Positions 16,067-23,871 of a DNA stretch of 64,000 bases are shown here, piece after piece. The stretch comes from Romboutsia weinsteinii (GTDB lineage Bacteria > Bacillota > Clostridia > Peptostreptococcales > Peptostreptococcaceae). The notes under the pieces are model-generated. The model searched no databases. It was not told where the DNA came from and worked only from the letters and a program-made list of their open reading frames with translations. The stretch spans positions 1 through 64,000 of the forward strand of contig NZ_NOJY02000017.1 in assembly GCF_002250835.2 (NCBI RefSeq), read 5' to 3'. The position numbers and the translations under genes were made by a program. Position 1 is the first letter of the stretch, and every line of letters starts with the position of its first letter.

Positions 16067-17236
16067 TTAAGAAGCTACACCAACTTCCATATATTCTCTA
16101 CTACTTATATACCTATTAAGCAAAACTATTATACCTAATCCCATTAATGAGATTGCTATAGAACACCCAAATATGAAATTCATACCATAACTATCTATCA
16201 AGTTTCCATATATTAGCTTCATAATAGCTGATCCCATACCTATGGTAAAGCTATATACAGTTATAGATGTTGAAGCTAGGTTACTTGGTACTACTTTTTT
16301 TATAAAATCAAAGGCACATATAGTCATCATTGAAATTGCCATACCATGCAAAGATGCTGCAAGTATAAACACCCATATGTTATTTGTAGTTATATACACT
16401 GCCCATCTAAGTAAAAGTGATAAGCTACTTATCGAGATAAGCTTTATATATCCATACTTCTCTAAGAATCCTTTTGACTTCATCATAAAGAAAAGTTCTG
16501 GTGTTACCATAAATAATGTAAGCATACCTACAAGATCTTTTCCCGCTCCCATATTCATAAGATGGATACCTTGATACGCTCCTACCCCCTCTGCAAGTGA
16601 TAATACACAAACACACATAGCTAATATAAGAACAAATCCTTTGTTTTTTATAAGATTGGGTAAGTCTTTTTTTATATTCATTTTATTTTTATTTTCTTCT
16701 ATATTGGTAGTCTTTAAAAATGGAACAATAAATAAGCAGATACCAAGACTTATTACAAAGCCATAAAATGATATAAAATCACTACCTGTAAATTTAATTA
16801 TCTGACCAACTGAAAATGCTGCAATTGCAAATCCAGCAGAACCTGCAGCACGTACTGCTCCATAGTTTTTATTGTTTTTATGACAGTAGATTGTACAGAT
16901 ACTATCTGTAAGTGGTAATAATGAACATTTAAAGATGTCAACTAAAGTCATAAGTATAAATACCGCTACAAAACTACTTGCTTTAGAATAAGCTATCATA
17001 AATACTATTGCGCAAAACAGATTAATACAGATTATGTTCTTTTGTTTTTTCGTTAAATCACTTATTATACCCCATACTGGAAGCATAAGTATTCCAAGTA
17101 ATGAAGGTATTGAAACAATAATACCTATTTGAGAAGCTGTAAAGTTTAACGTTTTCTCCAAGTATACAGACAAATATGGATAAAAGGAACCTATCCCTAT
17201 AAACAGGAATAAGTACTGCATATAAAATTTAGTCAT
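16067..17236 (-). CDS. Major facilitator superfamily transporter (LacY/nucleoside-symporter-like)
   Basis: About twelve membrane segments over 389 residues. The N-terminal FYMQYLFLFIGIGSFYPYLSVYL and the loop GIISDLTKKQKN (MFS A-motif position) place it in the MFS_1 or LacY-like group. Start at 17236: AAGGGGGAAGATAC precedes that ATG, while a longer frame to 17272 would overlap the upstream gene and lacks a site. It is 25 bases downstream of a second MFS gene. Substrate unknown; sugar or nucleoside is plausible from the group. Confidence 0.85.
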   Translation of the reverse strand: MTKFYMQYLFLFIGIGSFYPYLSVYLEKTLNFTASQIGIIVSIPSLLGILMLPVWGIISDLTKKQKNIICINLFCAIVFMIAYSKASSFVAVFILMTLVDIFKCSLLPLTDSICTIYCHKNNKNYGAVRAAGSAGFAIAAFSVGQIIKFTGSDFISFYGFVISLGICLFIVPFLKTTNIEENKNKMNIKKDLPNLIKNKGFVLILAMCVCVLSLAEGVGAYQGIHLMNMGAGKDLVGMLTLFMVTPELFFMMKSKGFLEKYGYIKLISISSLSLLLRWAVYITTNNIWVFILAASLHGMAISMMTICAFDFIKKVVPSNLASTSITVYSFTIGMGSAIMKLIYGNLIDSYGMNFIFGCSIAISLMGLGIIVLLNRYISSREYMEVGVAS

Positions 17237-17261
17237 GTATCTTCCCCCTTTATTCTTTTGT

Positions 17262-18470
17262 TTAATTTTCAACCTGCTTATAACATTTACTCTTAAGCTC
17301 TTGTTTGTAAATATTGCTAAACATTATTATTCCTATAATATACAGAACTATTGTTACATAGTATGGAGCGTTATATGATACTTTCTCCATTACAAATCCT
17401 CCTATGGATATACCTATTGCCCTACTAACATTTGAAGATAAACTAAGTACACTACTAAGGTTAGTTCTATCTTTCTCATCTACAAGCTCCATGGATAAGT
17501 TTTGAGTTAAAGGCATAGCCATATTCATAAGTCCATTTCTCATAAAAAATGATATTGATATTAAGATAAGCCCCTGTGGAAATGCTATTGAAAGTAAAAA
17601 CGGTATAGATAACATCTGACATATTATTACTGAGCGAATCTTACCAAATCTATTTGACATAAATGGTATTATGCTTCCTCCCAATATACATCCAAACTGA
17701 GAAATAGAAAGTATCATACCAACAATACTATCTTCTATACTCATAGAGTATTTTAAGTAAACACTAAAAAATGGCACTACTATTCCTGCGCCAAGCCCTA
17801 TGATAAAGTTATACACCATAAAATTTACAACCTTCTTGTTTAGAATATTAACATATCCTTTTAGACAAGATTTGAAGTCTCTTGGTTTTAAATCTTTTGG
17901 CTCTTTCATAAAAAATATTGGTATAAGTGCTAATATAGATAATAGTGCTGACATAATAAATATGATTGTGATAGCTTGAGTTGATGAGAAGAAATTTCCC
18001 ATATAAGAAGAAAGCATACCCCCAATAAATGATGCTCCCATCATACCAGTATTTGAGATTATAAAGTTCATACTAAAAGCCGACACTCTTTCATCATCTT
18101 TAGTATTTTCAGTTATATACATACCTTCTGCTGTAGCCTTTACACTAAGTCCGAATCCATTTAGCATAGCCATAGCCGTAATAAAGAATATATTTTCAAA
18201 TAATACTAAACATGCACTCCCTATTGCTATACAAAAAAATCCAAGAGTAAAGCTTCGTTTTCTTCCTATTCTTTCTATAAGATATGCACTTGGTATAGAT
18301 GCAATTGCCATAGTAAAGGTATTAATAGATAATATACTTCCTACTAAATGTTCTTGATAACCCATTTCTTTTAAATATATTCCTATAAACATGTTAAAGA
18401 TACCCATTGCAAAGGATGCTAATAGGTTAATTGATAAAAAAAGATAAATATTTTTATTAAATTTAGTCAT
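17262..18470 (-). CDS. Major facilitator superfamily transporter
   Basis: A second twelve-segment MFS protein of 402 residues, with the A-motif-like AYLIERIGRKRSFTLG between segments 2 and 3 and a central cytoplasmic loop (KEPKDLKPRDFKSCLKG). The layout resembles drug/efflux-type MFS proteins. Start at 18470 after a G-rich AGGTGGGGGGGAT site; a GTG at 18485 would sit inside that site. Co-transcribed with the next MFS gene. The two are not close copies of each other. Confidence 0.85.
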   Translation of the reverse strand: MTKFNKNIYLFLSINLLASFAMGIFNMFIGIYLKEMGYQEHLVGSILSINTFTMAIASIPSAYLIERIGRKRSFTLGFFCIAIGSACLVLFENIFFITAMAMLNGFGLSVKATAEGMYITENTKDDERVSAFSMNFIISNTGMMGASFIGGMLSSYMGNFFSSTQAITIIFIMSALLSILALIPIFFMKEPKDLKPRDFKSCLKGYVNILNKKVVNFMVYNFIIGLGAGIVVPFFSVYLKYSMSIEDSIVGMILSISQFGCILGGSIIPFMSNRFGKIRSVIICQMLSIPFLLSIAFPQGLILISISFFMRNGLMNMAMPLTQNLSMELVDEKDRTNLSSVLSLSSNVSRAIGISIGGFVMEKVSYNAPYYVTIVLYIIGIIMFSNIYKQELKSKCYKQVEN

Positions 18471-18849
18471 AACTATCCCCCCCACCTAATAGTATACCAT
18501 CATTTCATGCTATATTTTATATTTTGGGAATGTATACAAAGCTTCCTTATTGTCTAATTTTATCTATAAAAGGGTTGAGGCCATAATCTATCCTCAAGCA
18601 AGATAGACTATAGCCTCATTAGTATTAAAAAATTCTCTTAACAGTTATATTATTATTATATACCATCACTTATACTTTTAAAAAGTATCTTCTTTGTTAA
18701 AGCATGCACTAACTCAAATATGTATAGCAAAAATTAATCTAGTGCTTAATCATATATATTTAAATCATTATAATTAATAACTTAAGTACTATAAATGTGA
18801 AAGTGCAATATATATAATTATAAATATACTTTTTAGGAGTGATTATTAT
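18471..18849. other. Intergenic region with a long leader hairpin
   Basis: 379 bases between the MFS gene (minus) and the 92 aa gene (plus). A 16-base-arm imperfect hairpin lies at 18577-18617 (GAGGC-ATA-TCTATC pairing), followed on the minus strand by TTTT. If the MFS promoter is upstream of it, this hairpin is in the leader. No coding sequence was seen. Confidence 0.55.
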
Positions 18850-19128
18850 ATGAAGTATTGGGCTTTTAGAGCTGGTCAAATAATCGATATACAGGATATA
18901 CCAGAACAAGGCATTAAATTTGTTACAATTGCAACTGACCCTGAAAATATCTATACAGCTACAAGATTAATAGCTAGTGATAAAACTTTGGTTATGGATC
19001 CTAACCATGAAGAAATTACTCTAGATGATTTAAACGTTGGTGATGATGTTTTTGTTTACCACTCTATGGCTATGACTATGAGTATACCTCCTCAAACACA
19101 AGCCTTTGTAATCGAAGTAAGAAACTAA
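18850..19128 (+). CDS. Small hypothetical protein (92 aa), DUF3221-like pattern
   Basis: A soluble beta-rich protein of 92 residues with no signal peptide. The order KTLVMDPN, then LNVGDDVFVYHSM, then PPQTQAFVIEVR resembles small OB-like domains in which a hydrophilic loop joins strands (the DUF3221 type in Bacillus has a similar DxVxVW...YPxQ pattern). That link is tentative. TTTTAGGAG lies about nine bases before the ATG. A terminator follows. Confidence 0.75.
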   Translation: MKYWAFRAGQIIDIQDIPEQGIKFVTIATDPENIYTATRLIASDKTLVMDPNHEEITLDDLNVGDDVFVYHSMAMTMSIPPQTQAFVIEVRN

Positions 19129-19153
19129 TATAAATAATACATCTCTATACTTA

Positions 19154-19185
19154 AAAACTCCTTAACAGGAGTTTTTATTTTTCTT
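19154..19185 (+). terminator. Terminator of the 92 aa gene
   Basis: AAAAACTCC and GGAGTTTTT form a 9-bp stem with a 6-base loop, followed by ATTTTTC. Confidence 0.9.
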
Positions 19186-19254
19186 ATATCACCTTTTCGA
19201 CATTATATCGCATATAATATATAGATTCATCAAATTATTAAGAAGGTGATATGA

Positions 19255-20574
19255 TTGAAAATTATTACTCCAAATAATCCTAAGTATGAGCTAGCAAGAC
19301 AAGAGTGGAACAGATCAATACAAAAGTTTCCATTAGTTATAGCATATTGCGAGGATTACTATGATGTTAGCAATGCTGTTTGCTGGGCTGTAGAAAATAA
19401 TGTTGATATTAGAATACGCTCTGGCGGACATAATTACGAAGGTTATTCTACTGGCAATAAGGCTATGGTAATTGATTTAAGCTTGATGAACAAAATAAAA
19501 ATAGATAGTTGTAATAATACAGTCAAAATTCAAGGTGGTGTAAACTTTGGTAAGCTTTATAATACTTTGGCAACTCAAGGGTATCCATTTCCAGGTGGTA
19601 CTTGTCCAACAGTAGCTGCTAGTGGCTATTCTCTAGGCGGAGGCTGGGGATATTCATCAAGATATCTGGGGCTTGGATGTGACAGTATTATTGAAGTTGA
19701 GATTATCGATTATGAAGGTGATTTATTAGTTGCTAATGACTATATTCATTCTGATTTGTTTTGGGCTTTGAGAGGTGCTGGAGGTGGAAACTTCGGTGTT
19801 GTTGTATCCATTACATTTAAGCTTCCTCCTAAGGTTGATAAAGTTACTTTTTTCGAAATAACTTATCCAAACTCCTCACCACAGACTCAAATTGAATTTT
19901 TAAATATATGGCAAAAGTGGATTGTAAGTACTGATAGAAAAATTAATATGAATGCTTATTTATACAATTCAGAAAGTGATGGTATATACATCTACGCTAG
20001 GGGTATTTATTATGGTATTCCTGATAATGCAAGAGAGCTACTATATCCATTTTTTAATATCTACAGTAGTTATTCAAATATTGAATATTTACCTTTCATA
20101 GAAGCAATTAATATAATCGCTGCCTCCTACCCTCCTTATGAAAAATTTAAGACAACTGGAAGATTCTCTACTAGATATTATTCCTGCTTTGAACTAGAAG
20201 GCATAGTAGATATTGTAAATCAAAAAAGACCTAAGGGCTCAATACTCACAAGCATTAATGTATATGGCCTAGGTGGTAAAACAAAAGATGTAGGCAAGTT
20301 TGACACTGCTTTTTACTATAGAAACGCTAACTATATTTTAGCCATCCAATCTGTATGGGAAGATAATGAATATAAAGAGTATAGTTTAAAATGGGTTGAA
20401 GAAAATTTCAAATATTTATACTGTATAACTGAAGGCTCATATATAAATTTCCCTTATCTTGAACTTCCATATTATCAATGCAACTACTTTGGAGAAAATG
20501 TTCCTAGACTTAAATGCGTTAAACATAAATATGATCCTTGCAATACATTCAATTTTCCACAAAGTATTAGATAA
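19255..20574 (+). CDS. FAD-linked oxidase of the berberine bridge enzyme family
   Basis: A flavin oxidase of 439 residues that would oxidise an alcohol, sugar or secondary metabolite using O2. The FAD-binding PCMH domain carries RSGGHNYEGYS with the His that attaches FAD, and GGTCPTVAASGYSLGGGWG with the Cys of a bicovalent flavin link. The C-terminal BBE module is recognised by QCNYFGENVPRLKCVK followed by KYDPCNTFNFPQSI. The start is a TTG at 19255 behind AAGAAGGTGATATGA. There is no signal peptide, so the enzyme is cytosolic. An O2-using flavoenzyme in an anaerobe may serve oxygen defence; this is inference. Confidence 0.9.
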   Translation: MKIITPNNPKYELARQEWNRSIQKFPLVIAYCEDYYDVSNAVCWAVENNVDIRIRSGGHNYEGYSTGNKAMVIDLSLMNKIKIDSCNNTVKIQGGVNFGKLYNTLATQGYPFPGGTCPTVAASGYSLGGGWGYSSRYLGLGCDSIIEVEIIDYEGDLLVANDYIHSDLFWALRGAGGGNFGVVVSITFKLPPKVDKVTFFEITYPNSSPQTQIEFLNIWQKWIVSTDRKINMNAYLYNSESDGIYIYARGIYYGIPDNARELLYPFFNIYSSYSNIEYLPFIEAINIIAASYPPYEKFKTTGRFSTRYYSCFELEGIVDIVNQKRPKGSILTSINVYGLGGKTKDVGKFDTAFYYRNANYILAIQSVWEDNEYKEYSLKWVEENFKYLYCITEGSYINFPYLELPYYQCNYFGENVPRLKCVKHKYDPCNTFNFPQSIR

Positions 20575-20600
20575 TATTTTATATTTCAATATTTTATTAC

Positions 20601-20635
20601 AAAATGGTGTTGGTCTCCCCCATCACCATTTTTAT
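20601..20635 (+). terminator. Terminator of the BBE-type oxidase gene
   Basis: AAAATGGTG (20601-20609) pairs with CACCATTTT (20624-20632), followed by a short T-rich tail. Confidence 0.8.
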
Positions 20636-20683
20636 ATGTTAATATTATATAAGGGACAAACATATTACCGAGGGGGATTTATT

Positions 20684-22564
20684 TTGAAACATCAAAATTA
20701 CATAAATATTATTGATGCAACTCCAATGCCTTGTATTTGGGGTGAACTTAAAAAAATAGATAGTAAAAAAAATCATGAGTTTAGAATTTTAGGGGCTAAT
20801 AATTCAACAAGTAATTTATTTAATTTAGATAAAAATAAAATAATTGGAATGGATATTTTGGATTTATTTAAAATAACAAATCCAAAGCACGCTGATTTAT
20901 CAAAACTAATGAACAAAGAGAGATATTCTATTGATGAATATATTCCTGCTTTGAATTTATATTATAAAATTGAACTGGATATGATAGATAATAATATATT
21001 CGTTATATGGCTAGTAAAAAGCTATCAGTTCGATAAATATATGCTAAATTTACTAGATAAATTAGGTTGTATGACATGGGTTAAAGATGTGTCTGGAAGA
21101 TATATAAAAACCAATATAGCATCTACACTATTCCCAGGCACTTTAAGTAGTGATTTAGTAGGGAAAACTGCTTCAGATTGCTTTATAAAAGAGCAAGCTG
21201 CTATTCTTGACAAAGATCATAATAGATTGATTTCTGGAGAAGTTAAATCTATATCAAAATTAATATTTCTTAATGGGATATGTTATGATCATATCTCATT
21301 TCCTGTATATGATATAAACAATAAAATCATAGGTACTGTAGGATTTGCCAATGAGGTAGCTGATATTATAAGCTCCAACAAAGATTCACACTCACAAAAG
21401 AAACTTATTGAACTAATAGGAGATAATATACCAGACCACATATTTTTTAAAGACGTTAATGGCGTATTTATATATTGCAACGAGTCTTTTGCCAAATATA
21501 AAGGACTAAAAAAAACTGATATTGTTGGAAAAGGTGAATTTGAAATTGAATCTAATATGTCACCTTGTAAGCATATCTCTCAAGATATGGAAGTTATAGA
21601 ATCCAGAACTGAAATAGTATATGAGAATGATATTACCTTAGAAGATGGTAAAAAAATATATATGGAGACTATTAAAGTTCCTTTTATTGATAAAAATGGT
21701 ATAGTAGGCGGTGTACTTGGTATATCAAGAAATATATCTAGTAGAAGGGAAAGCGAACTAGAACTAGATAGACTCAGAATGGAGTTTTTTGCAAATCTTT
21801 CTCATGAATTTAGAACACCACTTAATTTAATATTTAGCTCTATACAACTATTTGACAGGAAACTATCTGATATCACTAATAATGTTAAATGTTTGAACTG
21901 CTACAATAACATCTCTTATAAATATCTAAATATTATGAGGCAAAACGGCTTTAGATTGTTAAAGTTAGTAAATAACTTAATCGATTTAACTAGATTAGAT
22001 GTTGGTAGCCTAGAATACAGTCCAGTAGATTATAACATAGTAGCCTATGTAGAGGATGTATTTGAATCTGTGGTTGATTTTGCAAAGCTAAATAAAATTA
22101 AAATGATATTTGATACTACTATTGAAGAAAAAATAATAGCTTTTGATTTGGATAAAATGGAACGTATAATACTAAACCTTCTCTCTAATGCAATTAAGTT
22201 TAATAAAGATAATGGACATATATATATATTCATTGACTGTGATGATGATTTTGTAAAGATACAAGTTAAGGACACCGGCGTAGGTATACCTAATGATAAA
22301 TTAGGCGAAGTATTTGAGAAATTTAGACAAGTGAGCAATAGATTTACAAAAATAAGCGAAGGTAGTGGTATAGGTCTTTCTTTGGTCAAATCTTTGGTAG
22401 AGCTTCATAATGGTACTATAGAAGTTGCTAGTGTCTTAAATGAGTATACTATTTTTACAATTAAAATTCCAAATGTAACTCTTAGCAAGCGATCTAAAAA
22501 CATTGATATTTCAACACCTACTCCAAATATCGAACTTGAATTTTCAGATATATACAATATATAA
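20684..22564 (+). CDS. Soluble multi-PAS sensor histidine kinase
   Basis: 626 residues from a TTG at 20684 preceded by GAGGGGGATTTATT. An upstream open extension back to 20459 is rejected because it overlaps the oxidase gene. Order: a degenerate PAS-like region (about 1-120), a second PAS (LDKLGCMTWVKDVSGRYIK), a third canonical PAS (IPDHIFFKDVNGVFIYCNES) with PAC, HisKA with H-box FANLSHEFRTPLN, then HATPase with N-box NLLSNAIKF, G1 DTGVGIP and G2 GSGIGLSLVK. There is no membrane segment, so it senses an intracellular signal. No response regulator is adjacent, so it is an orphan kinase. It is downstream of a flavin oxidase, and a redox cue is a reasonable guess only. Confidence 0.92.
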   Translation: MKHQNYINIIDATPMPCIWGELKKIDSKKNHEFRILGANNSTSNLFNLDKNKIIGMDILDLFKITNPKHADLSKLMNKERYSIDEYIPALNLYYKIELDMIDNNIFVIWLVKSYQFDKYMLNLLDKLGCMTWVKDVSGRYIKTNIASTLFPGTLSSDLVGKTASDCFIKEQAAILDKDHNRLISGEVKSISKLIFLNGICYDHISFPVYDINNKIIGTVGFANEVADIISSNKDSHSQKKLIELIGDNIPDHIFFKDVNGVFIYCNESFAKYKGLKKTDIVGKGEFEIESNMSPCKHISQDMEVIESRTEIVYENDITLEDGKKIYMETIKVPFIDKNGIVGGVLGISRNISSRRESELELDRLRMEFFANLSHEFRTPLNLIFSSIQLFDRKLSDITNNVKCLNCYNNISYKYLNIMRQNGFRLLKLVNNLIDLTRLDVGSLEYSPVDYNIVAYVEDVFESVVDFAKLNKIKMIFDTTIEEKIIAFDLDKMERIILNLLSNAIKFNKDNGHIYIFIDCDDDFVKIQVKDTGVGIPNDKLGEVFEKFRQVSNRFTKISEGSGIGLSLVKSLVELHNGTIEVASVLNEYTIFTIKIPNVTLSKRSKNIDISTPTPNIELEFSDIYNI

Positions 22565-22587
22565 TTTTTATATATTGTATTTTTTTG
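22554..22587 (+). terminator. Terminator overlapping the kinase stop codon
   Basis: ACAATATATA (22554-22563) pairs with TATATATTGT (22569-22578), followed by seven T. The left arm contains the final codons. Confidence 0.8.
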
Positions 22588-22669
22588 TTTAAAAACCATT
22601 TTATGGTGTATATATATACTAAGCACAAATTTTATATTATTTGCAAACAAAATATGGAGGTATTTAATT

Positions 22670-22861
22670 ATGATAAAAGTATGTTCAACATGTTCAGGAC
22701 TAAGTGTAGAGGATTTAAAGAAAGCTTTATTAGGTGAAGAAATAGAAGATGGTTGTATATATGAATGTGGATCAGAATTCACAGGATATGTAAACGATGA
22801 GTTAGTTACAGCTGATTCAGAAGAAGATTTCGTAGCTAAAGCTAAAGAACTTACAAAGTAG
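22670..22861 (+). CDS. DUF1450-like small thioredoxin-fold cysteine protein (63 aa)
   Basis: A small soluble protein with CSTC at residues 5-8 and CIYEC at about 29-33, ending in the acidic helix SEEDFVAKAKELTK. The pattern (Cys pair, helix, second Cys pair, a strand ending VNDELVTADSEEDF) resembles DUF1450/YuzB proteins, which have a ferredoxin-like thioredoxin fold and may bind a metal or Fe-S cluster. GGAGG lies nine bases before the ATG. It has its own terminator. Confidence 0.75.
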   Translation: MIKVCSTCSGLSVEDLKKALLGEEIEDGCIYECGSEFTGYVNDELVTADSEEDFVAKAKELTK

Positions 22862-22890
22862 TCTTATAATTTAGAGATATCTAAATTTTA

Positions 22891-22940
22891 AAGGAGTATA
22901 GATAGATTTGATTTTATTCAATCTTCTATACTCCTTATTT
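22891..22940. terminator. Strong convergent terminator
   Basis: A perfect 12-bp stem (22891-22902 with 22925-22936) between the plus-strand small gene and the minus-strand activase gene; ATTTAATTT follows on the plus side. Confidence 0.8.
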
Positions 22941-22953
22941 AATTTACTGTATA

Positions 22954-23868
22954 TTATTTATAATCTACTATCTTAACTCCTATTGATTTTATAAGATTAG
23001 TCAATTCAACTATTCTTACTTTGCTTGGTGCTTCATACTCATAAATATAATCATCAAGACCTAGCATCTTGTACTTATCTATTCCATACTTATGATATGG
23101 TAAAAGCTCTATTTGAGGTATCTTTATATTAGTCTTTACAAAGTTTGCTGTAGATTTTATATTTTCAATATCATCATTAATACCTGATATTATAGGTATT
23201 CTAACTACTATAGATTTGTTCATTTTACCTATATTTTTAATATTTTCTAAGATTATTTTATTACTTACTCCAGTATAACGCTTATGTTTATTCTCATCCA
23301 TAACCTTAATATCAACAAAAACATGGTCTACTTTCTCAAAAATATCCTTGCATTTTTCCCAATCAAAATAACCACAAGTCTCAATCGCCATATCTATTCC
23401 CTTGTCATAAAAGATATTTACCAATTCTCTTAAAAACCCCTTTTGATAGGTTGGTTCTCCACCTGAAAATGTTACTCCTCCATTTGATTCAAAGAAGAAT
23501 ATCAAATCCTTTTCTACCCTTTTCACCACCTCTTCAATGCTCATAGTATTAGTCATTATGCAAATAGCATTACTAGTGCAGTTTTTAACACATTCTCCAC
23601 ATAAATTACATTTGCTATTTATCTCTTTTCTATCAAATAAATCTTTAATATTTTGAGGGCATAGTTCTATGCATTTCTTACAGTTTTTACATTTATCCTT
23701 TGATACACCTAGTTTTACTATACCACTCCATGAATCAGGATTGGAGCACCACTTACACTTTAGTTTACATCCTTCTAAAAATATTGTAGTCCTTATTCCA
23801 TCACCATCATTAACAGAAAATGGTTGTATTCTTACTACTTTACCTATATTTTTCATATTCTCCCTCAT
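22954..23868 (-). CDS. Glycyl-radical enzyme activating enzyme (radical SAM)
   Basis: A PflA-family activase that installs the glycyl radical on the neighbouring enzyme by S-adenosylmethionine cleavage. Residues C34, C38 and C41 (GCKLKCKWCSNP) hold the SAM [4Fe-4S] cluster. An inserted two-cluster ferredoxin domain follows (CKNCKKCIELCP and CNLCGECVKNC), the layout of activases for dehydratase and decarboxylase GREs rather than of PFL itself. FSGGEPTYQKGF is the usual SAM-binding stretch. The ATG at 23868 is three bases past the GRE stop; an internal ATG at 23856 with AGGGAG close upstream is an alternative start. Confidence 0.95.
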   Translation of the reverse strand: MRENMKNIGKVVRIQPFSVNDGDGIRTTIFLEGCKLKCKWCSNPDSWSGIVKLGVSKDKCKNCKKCIELCPQNIKDLFDRKEINSKCNLCGECVKNCTSNAICIMTNTMSIEEVVKRVEKDLIFFFESNGGVTFSGGEPTYQKGFLRELVNIFYDKGIDMAIETCGYFDWEKCKDIFEKVDHVFVDIKVMDENKHKRYTGVSNKIILENIKNIGKMNKSIVVRIPIISGINDDIENIKSTANFVKTNIKIPQIELLPYHKYGIDKYKMLGLDDYIYEYEAPSKVRIVELTNLIKSIGVKIVDYK

Positions 23869-23871
23869 ACT

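Noticed and set aside
20459..20683. N-terminal extension of the PAS histidine kinase
   Set aside because: It would overlap the 3' end of the flavin oxidase by 116 bases and cross a terminator; the TTG at 20684 has its own GAGGGGG site.
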